A DNA stretch of 64,000 nt from Rubrivivax sp. (GTDB taxonomy: Bacteria; Pseudomonadota; Gammaproteobacteria; Burkholderiales; Burkholderiaceae_C), in NCBI GenBank assembly GCA_004210455.1, contig SEFA01000032.1, forward strand, positions 1 through 64,000, read 5' to 3'. The notes beneath the pieces are model-generated. The model saw only the letters and a list, made by a program, of their open reading frames with translations, did no database searches and was not told the DNA's origin. Numbering within the stretch: position 1 is the first letter of the stretch; each line of letters begins with the position of its first letter. Position numbers and translations under genes: made by a program. Below, piece by piece: positions 18,955 to 28,168 of this stretch.

Positions 18955-19030
18955 GGGTCGTTAGCTCAGTCGGTAGAGCAGCGGACTTTTAATCCGTTGG
19001 TCGCAGGTTCGAATCCTGCACGACCCACCA
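18955..19030 (+). tRNA. tRNA-Lys (anticodon UUU)
   Basis: 76 nt including an encoded CCA. Acceptor stem GGGTCGT pairs with ACGACCC; anticodon loop CTTTTAA gives UUU; T-loop GTTCGAATCC is canonical. First gene of a three-member lysine tRNA cluster behind tcdA. Confidence 0.98.
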
Positions 19031-19054
19031 TTTGCTTCAGATGGTATTTCTCGG

Positions 19055-19130
19055 GGGCTCTTAGCTCAGTTGGTAGAGCAGCGGACTCTTAATCCGTTGG
19101 TCGAAGGTTCGAATCCTTCAGGGCCCACCA
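19055..19130 (+). tRNA. tRNA-Lys (anticodon CUU), copy 1
   Basis: 76 nt including CCA. Acceptor GGGCTCT pairs with AGGGCCC (one G-U); anticodon loop CTCTTAA gives CUU. Identical to the copy at 19305. 24 bases after the UUU tRNA. Confidence 0.98.
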
Positions 19131-19145
19131 CCGATCCTTGTCGGA

Positions 19146-19195
19146 TCGTCAGCGTGAAGCGACGCAAGATGTTGCGTGCGATTCACGGACGACGA
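19146..19195 (+). repeat. Long imperfect hairpin between the two tRNA-Lys(CUU) genes
   Basis: Arms CGTGAAGCGACGCAA (19153-19167) and TTGCGTGCGATTCACG (19172-19187) pair almost perfectly around GATG, and outer TCGTC/GACGA (19146-19150, 19191-19195) extend the stem. A shorter hairpin, CGATCC/GGATCG, sits just before it (19132-19148). Possible roles are tRNA precursor processing or a partial terminator with a second start site: a weak CATAAT occurs at 19241. Confidence 0.6.
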
Positions 19196-19304
19196 AACGA
19201 TGTCAGAGAGGATTCGATGTGACGAGATCAAAATATCTGACATAATCGCGGCTTCGCCAAATTCGCAAGAATCAAGCGGACCGGAATGAGTTGAAAAGAA
19301 TTTC

Positions 19305-19380
19305 GGGCTCTTAGCTCAGTTGGTAGAGCAGCGGACTCTTAATCCGTTGGTCGAAGGTTCGAATCCTTCAGGGCCCACCA
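19305..19380 (+). tRNA. tRNA-Lys (anticodon CUU), copy 2
   Basis: 76 nt including CCA, base for base identical to the copy at 19055; flanks differ, so the identity is maintained over the mature tRNA only. Followed four bases later by a strong terminator. Confidence 0.98.
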
Positions 19381-19383
19381 AAT

Positions 19384-19417
19384 AAAAGGGGTTGCAACGC
19401 AAGTTGCAACCCCTTTT
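19384..19417 (+). terminator. Intrinsic terminator of the tRNA-Lys cluster
   Basis: AAAAGGGGTTGCAAC (19384-19398), loop GCAA, GTTGCAACCCCTTTT (19403-19417): a perfect 15-bp stem ending in a T-run. Because the left arm starts with an A-run it could also terminate transcription arriving from the other strand. Confidence 0.95.
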
Positions 19418-19489
19418 GTCATTCCCGCTAGACTTCGCGCCATTCCCGCGTTTTGCGTCCATTCGGCGACGCGTCATTCGAAAAGCCCC

Positions 19490-20584
19490 ATGTCCCAGAT
19501 TCAAGAAGCCGCGCTGCTGCAGGCCCTGCAGCAGGTGATCGATCCCAACACCGGTCGCGACTTCGTCTCCACGAAGCAACTCCGGCAGTTGAAGGTGCAG
19601 GGCGACGCGGTCAGCTTCGAGATCGAGCTGGGCTACCCGGCCGCGAGCCAGATCGACGCGCTGCGCGCGGCGCTCGTCGAGGCGGCGCGCGCGGTGCCGG
19701 GCGTGGGCAACGTCAGCGTCGGCGTGACGACCAGGATCACGGCCCACGCCGTGCAACGCGGCGTGCAACTGCTACCCGGGGTGAAGAACATCATCGCGGT
19801 GGCGTCCGGCAAGGGTGGCGTCGGCAAGAGCACGACCGCGGCCAACCTCGCGCTGGCGCTCTCCGCCGAAGGCGCGACGGTGGGTCTGCTCGACGCGGAC
19901 ATCTATGGTCCCAGCCTGCCGCTGATGCTGGGCGTCAGCGGGCGTCCGGAGAGCACCGACGGTCAGACGATGGAGCCGCTGGAATCGCATGGCCTGCAGC
20001 TGATGTCCATCGGCTTCCTGGTCGAGGACGACCAGGCGATGGTCTGGCGCGGTCCGATGGCCACGCAGGCGCTGGAGCAGTTGCTGCGCCAGACGCGCTG
20101 GCGCGATCTGGACTACCTGGTGATCGACATGCCGCCGGGGACTGGCGACATCCAGCTGACCTTGTCCCAGCGCGTGCCGGTGAGCGGCTCCGTCATCGTG
20201 ACGACGCCGCAGGACATTGCGCTGATCGATGCGAAGAAGGGCCTGAAGATGTTCGAGAAGGTCGGCGTGCCCATCCTGGGCATTGTCGAGAACATGGCCA
20301 TCCACATCTGCAGCAACTGCGGCCACGCCGAGCACATCTTCGGCAGCGGCGGTGGTCAGCGCATGGCCGACCAGTACAGCCAGGAGCTGCTCGGCTCGCT
20401 GCCGCTGGCCCTGTCGATCCGCGAGCAGGCGGACAGTGGCAAGCCCACGGTCGTCGCCGAGCCCGACGGCGTGCATGCGCAGGCTTACAAGCAGATCGCG
20501 CGCAAGGTTGCGGTGAAGCTGGCGGGGCAGGCGAAGGATTACTCCTCGAAATTTCCGACGATCACCATCTCGAAAAACACCTGA
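19490..20584 (+). CDS. apbC: Iron-sulfur cluster carrier ApbC/Mrp
   Basis: 364 residues. An N-terminal DUF59/MIP18-like domain (residues 1-90) is fused to a MinD-type ATPase with deviant Walker A GKGGVGKST (107-115), and a CxxC pair in HICSNCGHAEH binds a bridging 4Fe-4S cluster. Delivers Fe-S clusters to apo-proteins. Standalone gene after the tRNA terminator. Its cargo may include the multi-cluster formate dehydrogenase encoded next, but that is only inference from position. Confidence 0.95.
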   Translation: MSQIQEAALLQALQQVIDPNTGRDFVSTKQLRQLKVQGDAVSFEIELGYPAASQIDALRAALVEAARAVPGVGNVSVGVTTRITAHAVQRGVQLLPGVKNIIAVASGKGGVGKSTTAANLALALSAEGATVGLLDADIYGPSLPLMLGVSGRPESTDGQTMEPLESHGLQLMSIGFLVEDDQAMVWRGPMATQALEQLLRQTRWRDLDYLVIDMPPGTGDIQLTLSQRVPVSGSVIVTTPQDIALIDAKKGLKMFEKVGVPILGIVENMAIHICSNCGHAEHIFGSGGGQRMADQYSQELLGSLPLALSIREQADSGKPTVVAEPDGVHAQAYKQIARKVAVKLAGQAKDYSSKFPTITISKNT

Positions 20585-20972
20585 CCCCTTCCTCCGCGCC
20601 TCCGCCATTCTCGACGCAGTGCTGCACTGCAACGTGAGCCGCGCAGGCCGGTGCCCCTCGGAGCGAATTCCGAGCGGCGAGGAGGAGATTGAGCGGAGAG
20701 GGGCACCGGCCTGCGCGGCGGTGCGCTCGATCCGAGGCAGGAATGCATCCCCGGCGACGCACTCCGTGCGTTGCACCGCACAACAACGCGGCCCAGAAAA
20801 AGCCACCGTCAAGCGTGGTGCGCGCTGCGGTTCTTCCTCTCCCCAGAGGGTGACTCCTCATTGGACAAAGTGGGAGCTTTGTGCCGAAATGCTCGGACGG
20901 GCCGCGTGACGGCCGTGCGTTTCACCCAGGTCGGGCCTTGCATGGCGGGGTACCGAACCCAGGAGGCACAAG
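20585..20972. other. 388-bp gap upstream of the formate dehydrogenase operon
   Basis: No coding sequence supported. It holds a perfect 22-bp inverted repeat (entered separately), a second small palindrome ACAAAG-N6-CTTTGT at 20865-20882 that could be an operator, and the fdnG ribosome-binding site AGGAGG at 20959. The -35-like TTGGAC at 20861 has no good -10 partner. I see no convincing FNR or sigma54 site. Confidence 0.6.
20638..20719. repeat. Perfect 22-bp inverted repeat with nested hairpin
   Basis: Arms 20638-20659 and 20698-20719 are exact complements (GCCGCGCAGGCCGG... and ...CCGGCCTGCGCGGC), separated by 38 nt that contain a second palindrome, CTCGGA-N6-TCCGAG (20657-20674). No T-run follows. 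Could be the apbC terminator, a dispersed palindromic element, or a cruciform regulatory site for the fdn operon. Confidence 0.75.
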
Positions 20973-23900
20973 ATGGACATGAACCGGAGGCATTTCTTCC
21001 GGGTGAGCGGGGCGGCCGTGATGGGCTCCAGCCTCGTGGCGTTGGGATTTTCTCCGACAGCCGCACTGGCCGAGACACGCCAGTTCAAGCTTGCCCGGGC
21101 GACCGAGACCCGCAACACCTGCCCCTATTGCTCGGTGGGTTGCGGGATCATCATGTACTCGCTCGGGGACAAGGCGAAGAACGTCACCTCCGAGATCGTC
21201 CACATCGAGGGCGACCCTGATCATCCGGTCAACCGCGGCACCTTGTGCCCGAAGGGGGCGGGCCTGCTGGACTTCGTCCACAGCCCCAACCGGCTGAAGT
21301 ATCCGGAGATCCGGGAGGCTGGTGCCAAGGAGTGGAAGCGTGTCAGCTGGGGCGAGGCGATGGACCGCTTCGTGAAGCTGCTCAAGGCCGACCGCGACGC
21401 CAATTTCATCGCCAGGAATGCGGACGGCAAGCCCGTCAACCGCTGGCTGTCGACCGGGATGATCTGCGCGTCCGCGTCCTCGAACGAATCGGGCTACATC
21501 ACCCACAAGGCGATGCGCTCGATGGGGCTGCTCGCGTTCGACAACCAGGCTCGCGTCTGACACGGACCGACGGTGGCCAGTCTGGCCCCGACGTTCGGAC
21601 GCGGCGCGATGACCAACCACTGGGTGGACATCAAGAACGCCGACCTCGTGCTGATCATGGGCGGCAATGCCGCCGAGGCGCATCCCTGCGGCTTCAAGTG
21701 GGTGATCGAGGCCAAGCACCACAACAAGGCCCGGCTGATCGTCGTCGACCCGCGCTTCACGCGCTCGGCCGCGATGAGCGACTACTACGCGCCCATCCGC
21801 GCGGGGTCCGACATCGCCTTCCTGGGCGGGGTGATCAACTATCTGCTGAGCAACAACAAGATCCAGACCGAGTACGTCCGGCATTACACGAACGCGCCCT
21901 TCCTCATCAATGAGGGCTACAAGTTCGAGGACGGCCTGTTCTCCGGCTACGACGAGGCCAAGCGCGCCTACAGCAACGCGTCGTGGGCCTACGAGATGGA
22001 CGACAAGGGCTTCGCCAAGGTCGACATGACGATGCAGCATCCGCGCTGCGTGCTCAACGTCATGAAGACGCATTACTCGCGCTACACGCCCGAGAAGGTC
22101 AGCGAGATCACGGGCACGCCCAAGGACAAGTTCGTCGAGATCTGCCGCCAGATCGCCGAGACCTCGGTGCCCGGCAAGGTGATGACGATCATGTACGCGC
22201 TGGGTTGGACGCAGCACAGCCAGGGCTCGCAGATCATCCGCACCGGCGCGCTGGTACAGCTGCTGCTCGGCAACATCGGCCAGCCCGGCGGCGGCATGAA
22301 CGCGCTGCGCGGCCACAGCAATATCCAGGGCCTCACCGACCTGGGTCTGCTGTCGACCTCGCTGACCGGCTACATGGCGCTGCCCAGGGACTCGGAGCAG
22401 GACCTCGAGACCTACTACAAGACCAAGGCCCTCAAGCCGCTGCGCCCCAACCAGATGAGCTTCTGGCAGAACTATCCGAAGTTCTTCGTCAGCCAGCAGA
22501 AGGCGTGGTGGGGCAAGGCCGCGACCAAGGAGAACGACTGGGCCTACCACTACCTGCCGAAGTGGGACAAGGGCTACGACGTGCTGCAGGCCTTCGAGCT
22601 GATGCACCAGGGCAAGGTCAACGGCTACATCTGCCAGGGCTTCAATCCCGTGGGGTCCTTCCCCAACAAGAAGAAGGTGGTCGAGAGCCTGTCCAAGCTG
22701 AAGTTCCTCGCCATCATCGATCCGCTCAACACCGAGACCGCCGAGTTCTGGAAGAACTACGGCGAGCACAACGATGTGAAGACGGAAGAGATCCAGACGG
22801 TGGTGTTCCGCTTCCCGAGCACCTGCTTCGCGGAAGAGGACGGCTCGCTGACCAACTCCGGCCGCTGGCTGCAGTGGCACTGGAAGGGCGCCGAGCCTCC
22901 GGGCGAAGCCAAGGGCGACGCGGAGATCATCGCGGAGATCTTCCTGAGACTGCGCACGCTCTACCAGAAGGACGGCGGCGCGTTCCCCGATCCCATCGTC
23001 AACCTGAGCTGGCCGTACAAGATCCCGCACAGTCCCTCGGCCGAGGAACTGGCGATGGAGTTCAACGGCAAGGCGCTGGCCGACGTGACCGATCCGAAGG
23101 ACGCGACCAAGGTGCTGGCGAAGGCCGGCGAGCAGTTGTCGGGCTTCGGTCTGCTGCGCGACGACGGCAGCACGTCCAGCGGTTGCTGGATCTATGCCGG
23201 CGCGTGGACGCAGGCCGGCAACCAGATGGCGCGGCGCGACAACAGCGACCCGTGGGGCATCGGCCAGACGCTGGGCTGGGCCTGGGCCTGGCCGGCGAAC
23301 CGGCGCGTGCTCTACAACGCCGCGTCCTGCGATCCGAGCGGCAAGCCGTGGAATCCGAAGCGGCGGCTGATCAGCTACACCGACAAGTGGGGCGGCTCCG
23401 ACGTGCCGGACATCCGCCCCGACGCCAACCCCAACGACGAGGACGCGGTGCGGCCCTTCATCATGACCGCCGAAGGCGTGGCGCGCCTGTTCGCGCCCAG
23501 CGGCATGGTGGACGGTCCGTTGCCCGAGCATTACGAGCCCTTCGAGTCGCCGCTGACGGTCAACCCGATGCATCCGAACAATCCGAAGGCGATGAACAAC
23601 CCGGCTGGCCGGGTGTTCAAGGCCGACCGGGAGGCCTTCGGCAAGCCGGACAAGTTCCCGTACGTGGCGACGAGCTACCGGCTCACCGAGCACTTCCACT
23701 ACTGGACCAAGAACGTGCGCACCAGCGCCATCATCCAGCCGCAGCAGTTCGTGGAGATCGGCGAGGAACTCGCGAAGGAGAAGGGGATCGCCAACGGCGA
23801 TCAGGTGAAGGTCAGCTCCAACCGCGGCTTCATCAAGGCGGTCTGCGTGGTGACCAAACGCGTGGCGTCGCTGGATGTCGGCGGCAAGCGGGTCCACACC

Positions 23901-24041
23901 GTCGGATTGCCCAACCACTGGGGCTTCGTCGGCGTGGCCAAGCCCGGGTACCTGGTGAACACGCTCACCCCGTTCGTGGGTGACGCGAATACCCAGACGC
24001 CCGAGTTCAAGAGCTTCACCGTCAACATCGAAAAAGCCTGA
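20973..24041 (+). CDS. fdnG: Formate dehydrogenase-N/O major subunit, selenocysteine-containing
   Basis: 1,022 residues when the in-frame TGA at 21558-21560 is read as selenocysteine (Sec196, the same position as in E. coli FdnG). Flanking residues are DNQARV[13 protein letters not shown], the diagnostic active-site context. Periplasmic molybdopterin oxidoreductase that oxidises formate to CO2. Twin-arginine leader [12 protein letters not shown]; 4Fe-4S ligands Cys50, Cys53, Cys57 and Cys92; bis-MGD-binding segments such as [21 protein letters not shown] conventional gene caller will split it into 195- and 822-residue pieces. First gene of fdnGHI-fdhE-selA-selB, with fdnH 11 bases downstream. 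Confidence 0.97.
21558..21599 (+). promoter_or_regulatory. UGA Sec codon and bacterial SECIS hairpin
   Basis: Immediately after TGA comes CACGGACCGACGGTGGCC, then AGTC, then TGGCCCCGACG: a stem-loop whose top is GGCCA-GTC-TGGCC at 21574-21586. Its distance from the UGA and its G/U-containing apical loop match the E. coli fdnG/fdhF SECIS layout that recruits SelB. It codes protein at the same time ([13 protein letters not shown]). Confidence 0.85.
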
Positions 24042-24052
24042 GGAGGAGCGTC

Positions 24053-25042
24053 ATGTCTTCATTGCAATCCCTCGACATCGCCAAGCGCTCCGCCACGACG
24101 CTGCCCAGCCCCGACGCGCGGCGCACGACGACGGAGGTCGCCAAGCTCATCGACGTCTCCTCGTGCATCGGCTGCAAGGCCTGCCAGGTCGCCTGCATGC
24201 AGTGGAACGACCTGCGCGACGACGTCGGCGATACCCACGGCACCTACGACAACCCGCGCGACCTGACCCCGCAGTCGTGGACGGTGATGCGCTTCTCCGA
24301 AGTGGAGGTCGTCGAGAACAAGCTCGAATGGCTGATCCGCAAGGACGGCTGCATGCACTGCGACGATCCCGGCTGCCTGAAGGCCTGTCCGGCGCCCGGC
24401 GCGATCGTGAAGTACCAGAACGGCATCGTGGACTTCATCTCGGAGCACTGCGTGGGCTGCGGCAACTGCGTGACGGGCTGTCCCTTCGACGTGCCGCGCA
24501 TCAGCAAGGCCGACAACAAGGCCTACAAGTGCAGCCTGTGCTCGGACCGCGTGGGCGTCGGCCTGGAACCCGCCTGCGTGAAGGCCTGTCCGACCGGGGC
24601 GATCCGCTTCGGCTCGAAGGAGGACATGCATGAGTTCGCGTCCGAGCGCATCGTCGACCTGAAGGAGCGCGGCTATGCCAACGCCGGCGTCTACGACCCG
24701 ATGGGCGTCGGCGGCACGCACGTGATGTACGTGCTGCAGCATGCGGACCAGCCGACGCTCTATCACGGGCTTCCCAAGGATCCGCAGATCAGTCCCTTCG
24801 TGTCCCTGTGGAAGGGCGCGGCCAAGCCGCTGGCGGTGGCGGCGATGGTCGGCGCGGCGGTGGCCGGCTTCTTCCACTACATGAAGGTCGGTCCGCAGAA
24901 GACGGCGCACGACGAGCCGGATCCCGAGGAGGAACTGGCCTACGAGCGCGCGAAGCGGGGCGAAGGTCCTGAGGGTCCGGATGCGCATGCGGGCGAGGCG
25001 CCGCGGCGCTCGTCGTACACCCCGCCCAGCGGCGGCCTCTGA
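24053..25042 (+). CDS. fdnH: Formate dehydrogenase iron-sulfur subunit
   Basis: 329 residues with four 4Fe-4S motifs: [35 protein letters not shown] and CSLCSDR...CVKAC, in the ferredoxin-like arrangement of E. coli FdnH/FdoH. Passes electrons from FdnG to the membrane cytochrome. A single transmembrane helix (about residues 262-282, [15 protein letters not shown]) anchors it with a charged tail (DEPDPEEEL). The ATG is preceded by GGAGG at 24042. Confidence 0.96.
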   Translation: MSSLQSLDIAKRSATTLPSPDARRTTTEVAKLIDVSSCIGCKACQVACMQWNDLRDDVGDTHGTYDNPRDLTPQSWTVMRFSEVEVVENKLEWLIRKDGCMHCDDPGCLKACPAPGAIVKYQNGIVDFISEHCVGCGNCVTGCPFDVPRISKADNKAYKCSLCSDRVGVGLEPACVKACPTGAIRFGSKEDMHEFASERIVDLKERGYANAGVYDPMGVGGTHVMYVLQHADQPTLYHGLPKDPQISPFVSLWKGAAKPLAVAAMVGAAVAGFFHYMKVGPQKTAHDEPDPEEELAYERAKRGEGPEGPDAHAGEAPRRSSYTPPSGGL

Positions 25043-25059
25043 TCCACCGGGAGTCCCTC

Positions 25060-25680
25060 ATGTTGCTGCAACGCTATCGCGACAGCCAGCGGCTCAACCA
25101 CTGGCTCATCGTGCTGCTGTTCCTGTGCGCCGGGCTGTCGGGCCTGGCCTTCTTCCACCCGAGTCTCTACTTCCTCAGTCATCTCTTCGGCGGCGGGCCG
25201 TGGACGCGCGTGCTGCACCCCTACATGGGTCTGGGCATGGTGATCGCGTTCGCCTTCCTCGCGGCGCGGATGTGGCGGGACAACCTCTGGATCAGCGCCG
25301 ACTCGCAATGGATGCGCCAGAGTCCCACCATGATCACCGGCGCCGGAAAAGAAGGTGTCCAGCCGGCGGCCAAGTACAACGCCGGGCAGAAGATCGTCTT
25401 CTGGGTGATGGTGGTGACGCTCACCATCCTGCTCGTCACCGGCTTCATGTTCTGGCACGCCTGGTTCCCCGAAGGCAACATCCTGATGCGACGCATCGCG
25501 GTGCTGCTGCATTCGGCGTCCGCGGCGATCCTGATCCTGACGATCATCATCCATGTCTACGCCGCCATCTGGGTGAAGGGCTCGTTCCGGGCGATGACCC
25601 GTGGTACGGTCACCGACACCTGGGCCGCACACCATCATCCGCTGTGGCACAAGGAAGTGAAGGAGCGGCCTCGCGCATGA
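25060..25680 (+). CDS. fdnI: Formate dehydrogenase cytochrome b556 subunit
   Basis: 206 residues with four membrane helices. Heme-ligand candidates His14, His53, His151 and His165 reproduce the E. coli FdnI spacing (18, 57, 155, 169) exactly. Transfers electrons to quinone at the cytoplasmic side. Its stop overlaps the fdhE start (ATGA). Confidence 0.95.
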   Translation: MLLQRYRDSQRLNHWLIVLLFLCAGLSGLAFFHPSLYFLSHLFGGGPWTRVLHPYMGLGMVIAFAFLAARMWRDNLWISADSQWMRQSPTMITGAGKEGVQPAAKYNAGQKIVFWVMVVTLTILLVTGFMFWHAWFPEGNILMRRIAVLLHSASAAILILTIIIHVYAAIWVKGSFRAMTRGTVTDTWAAHHHPLWHKEVKERPRA

Positions 25681-26684
25681 CGTCTTCCAGCCCCATCCGG
25701 GTCATGACCCCGGAAGAGATCGCAGTCAACGCCGGCGCGCGCGCCGCGCCGGTGAAGGTGCCGGAGCCCGGCCTCTTCGCCGGGCGCGCCATGCGCCTGC
25801 GGCAGCTGGCCGAGGGGCATGCGATGCGCGACTACCTGCTGTTCATGGCCGAACTGTCGCAGGCGCAGCATGAGCGCTTCAAGCGACCGGATGCAGTGGC
25901 GCTGCCGGCCGAGGTGCTGGTCAACAGCGCAATGGTGGGCGGGCTGCCGCCGCTCGATGTGGCGACCTTCCCGCGCGATGCGGCGTGGCGCGACGAGCTC
26001 CGCGCGCTGCTGGGCGCGATGGGCAAGTCAGCGATTCCCGATCCGGCCAGGGCGCTGGTGAAACAGCTCGGCGAAGCGGACGACGATTGGCTGGAGCGCC
26101 AGGCGGATGCGTTGCTCGCCGGCGGCGCACCGGGCCTCGAACCCGCGGCGGCGCCGCTGATCGCCGCGGCGCTCCAGGTGCATTGGGCGCGGCTCGTCGT
26201 GCGTCTGCAGCAGCGCTACGACGACAGCGACCAGGGCGAGCACGTCGCGCCCTTCGGCATGATCGACGACCCCACCGTCTGCCCGTGCTGCGGCTCGCGG
26301 CCGGTGGCCTCGATCACGCGCATCGCGGCGGAGCAGTCGGGGCAGCGCTTCCTGGCCTGCGCGCTGTGCGGCGCGCAGTGGCATTACGTGCGCATCAAGT
26401 GCACGCACTGCCAGGGCACCAAAGGCATCACCTTCCAGAGCCTGATCGACGCCGACGGGAAGACCTCAGAGGCCGTGGCCGCCGAGTGCTGCGAGACCTG
26501 CGGGCATTACCTGAAGCAGGTCCACATGGAAAAGGACCTGCAGGTCGAGCCGCTGGCCGACGATCTGGCGAGCTTGACGCTGGACCTGCTGGTCGGTGAA
26601 CAGGGGCTGGTGCGGCAGGGATTCAATCCGCTGCTGATCCTCGGCGAGCCCGACGCGCCGCCACCGGATCCCGGAGGACACTGA
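25677..26684 (+). CDS. fdhE: Formate dehydrogenase accessory protein FdhE
   Basis: 335 residues. Cytoplasmic rubredoxin-like maturation factor that binds the catalytic subunit before Tat export. Seen: four zinc/iron-type CxxC pairs (CPCCGS, CALCGA, CTHCQG, CETCGH) in the C-terminal half and a helical N-terminal half. The start at 25677 overlaps the fdnI stop by 4 nt; the frame extends upstream but there it is a shadow of fdnI. Confidence 0.94.
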   Translation: MTSSSPIRVMTPEEIAVNAGARAAPVKVPEPGLFAGRAMRLRQLAEGHAMRDYLLFMAELSQAQHERFKRPDAVALPAEVLVNSAMVGGLPPLDVATFPRDAAWRDELRALLGAMGKSAIPDPARALVKQLGEADDDWLERQADALLAGGAPGLEPAAAPLIAAALQVHWARLVVRLQQRYDDSDQGEHVAPFGMIDDPTVCPCCGSRPVASITRIAAEQSGQRFLACALCGAQWHYVRIKCTHCQGTKGITFQSLIDADGKTSEAVAAECCETCGHYLKQVHMEKDLQVEPLADDLASLTLDLLVGEQGLVRQGFNPLLILGEPDAPPPDPGGH

Positions 26685-26686
26685 GC

Positions 26687-28168
26687 ATGAGGCCCGAGGC
26701 ATCCATGGTTCATGGTCCGACGGCAGGCTCCCCGGTCAGCAGTCAGGATCCGGTCGCGGCCCCCAAGGACCTGCCGTCCGTCGATCGCCTGCTGCGCGAT
26801 CCGGCGGTGACGCACCTGATGGCGCGGCATGGGCACGCGTTCGTCGCGGCCGAAGCGCGCAGGCTGCTCGAAGCGTCGCGCGGACGCGCGTTGGGCGGCA
26901 CGCTGACGATGGCGGAACTCCATCACCTGCCGGCCGAGCTCGACCGACTCTGCGGCCAGCGCCTCGCGCCGCGCATGCGTCGCGTGATCAACCTGACCGG
27001 CACGGTGCTGCACACCAACCTGGGCCGCGCGCTGCTTGCCGACGAGGCGCTGCGCCATGTGCTGACCTGCATGAGCTCGCCGAACAACCTGGAGTTCGAC
27101 CTCGCGCTCGGCGAGCGCGGCGACCGCGACAGCCTCGTCGAATCGCTGCTGTGCGACATCACCGGCGCCGAGGCGGCGACCGTGGTCAACAACAACGCCG
27201 CCGCGGTGCTGCTGGGCATCGCCGCGCTGGCCGGCGGGAAAGAGGCCGTGGTGTCGCGCGGCGAGCTGGTCGAGATCGGCGGCGCCTTCCGCATGCCCGA
27301 CGTGATGGCGGCGGCGGGCGCGCGGCTGGTGGAAGTCGGCACGACCAACCGCACGCACGCGCGGGACTACGAGGCCGCCATCGGCCCGCACACCGGGCTG
27401 CTGATGAAGGTCCACACCAGCAACTACGCGATCCAGGGATTCACCGCTTCCGTGAGCGAGGCCGAACTCGCCCCGATCGCGAAGGCCGCGGGCGTGCCGC
27501 TGATGACGGATCTCGGCAGCGGATCGCTGGTCGATCTGGCGCAATGGGGCCTGCCCGCCGAACCGCTCCCGCAGGCGATGCTGGCCGACGGCTGCGATGT
27601 CGTGACCTTCAGCGGCGACAAGCTGCTGGGCGGGCCGCAGGCGGGGCTGATCGTGGGTCGCAGGGACCTGGTGCAGAAGATCCGCAAGTTCCCGATGAAG
27701 CGGGCGCTGCGGCTGTCCAAGCTGCCGCTGGCGGCGCTGGAGGCGACGCTGCGGCTCTATCTGCAGCCGGACCGGCTGACGCAGGACCTGCCGACGCTGC
27801 GCCTGCTGACGCGACCGGTCGACCAGATCCAGGCGCAGGCGGAGCGGCTGCTGGCGCGCGTGGAAGACGCCGTCGCGCCGCGCTTCGGCGCGCGGGTCAG
27901 CGCGATGCGCGGGCAGATCGGCTCGGGGTCGCTGCCGGTGGAGACGCTCCCGTCGGCGGGATGGGTGCTGACGCCGCGGCTGCCGGGCAAGCGCGGCATC
28001 GGGCGCGCGCTCGATGAATTGCTCACGGCGTTGCGCGCGCTGCCGTTGCCGGTCATCGCGCGCGTGCAGGCCGATGAGCTCTGGATGGACCTGCGCTGCC
28101 TCGACGAGGCGCGCGAGGAGGCCGACTTCGTCGAGCAGCTCCCGCGGCTGAAGGAGCAGCTCGCGTGA
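26687..28168 (+). CDS. selA: L-seryl-tRNA(Sec) selenium transferase
   Basis: 493 residues. PLP enzyme that converts Ser-tRNA(Sec) to Sec-tRNA(Sec) with selenophosphate. Seen: [19 protein letters not shown] signature, [11 protein letters not shown], and the PLP lysine in [14 protein letters not shown] (Lys312). N-terminal extension of about 25 residues compared with E. coli (463). Starts two bases after fdhE, ends overlapping selB (GTGA). Confidence 0.96.
   Translation: MRPEASMVHGPTAGSPVSSQDPVAAPKDLPSVDRLLRDPAVTHLMARHGHAFVAAEARRLLEASRGRALGGTLTMAELHHLPAELDRLCGQRLAPRMRRVINLTGTVLHTNLGRALLADEALRHVLTCMSSPNNLEFDLALGERGDRDSLVESLLCDITGAEAATVVNNNAAAVLLGIAALAGGKEAVVSRGELVEIGGAFRMPDVMAAAGARLVEVGTTNRTHARDYEAAIGPHTGLLMKVHTSNYAIQGFTASVSEAELAPIAKAAGVPLMTDLGSGSLVDLAQWGLPAEPLPQAMLADGCDVVTFSGDKLLGGPQAGLIVGRRDLVQKIRKFPMKRALRLSKLPLAALEATLRLYLQPDRLTQDLPTLRLLTRPVDQIQAQAERLLARVEDAVAPRFGARVSAMRGQIGSGSLPVETLPSAGWVLTPRLPGKRGIGRALDELLTALRALPLPVIARVQADELWMDLRCLDEAREEADFVEQLPRLKEQLA

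Noticed and set aside
19316-19768. 150-residue minus-strand open frame ending GPEGFEPSTNGLRVRCSTN
   Set aside because: This C-terminus is the well-known spurious translation of the antisense strand of a tRNA gene; the frame crosses tRNA-Lys, the terminator and apbC.
21558-21560. fdnG as a pseudogene with a nonsense mutation
   Set aside because: The TGA lies exactly at the Sec position, has a SECIS-like hairpin and is accompanied by selA, selB and selC.
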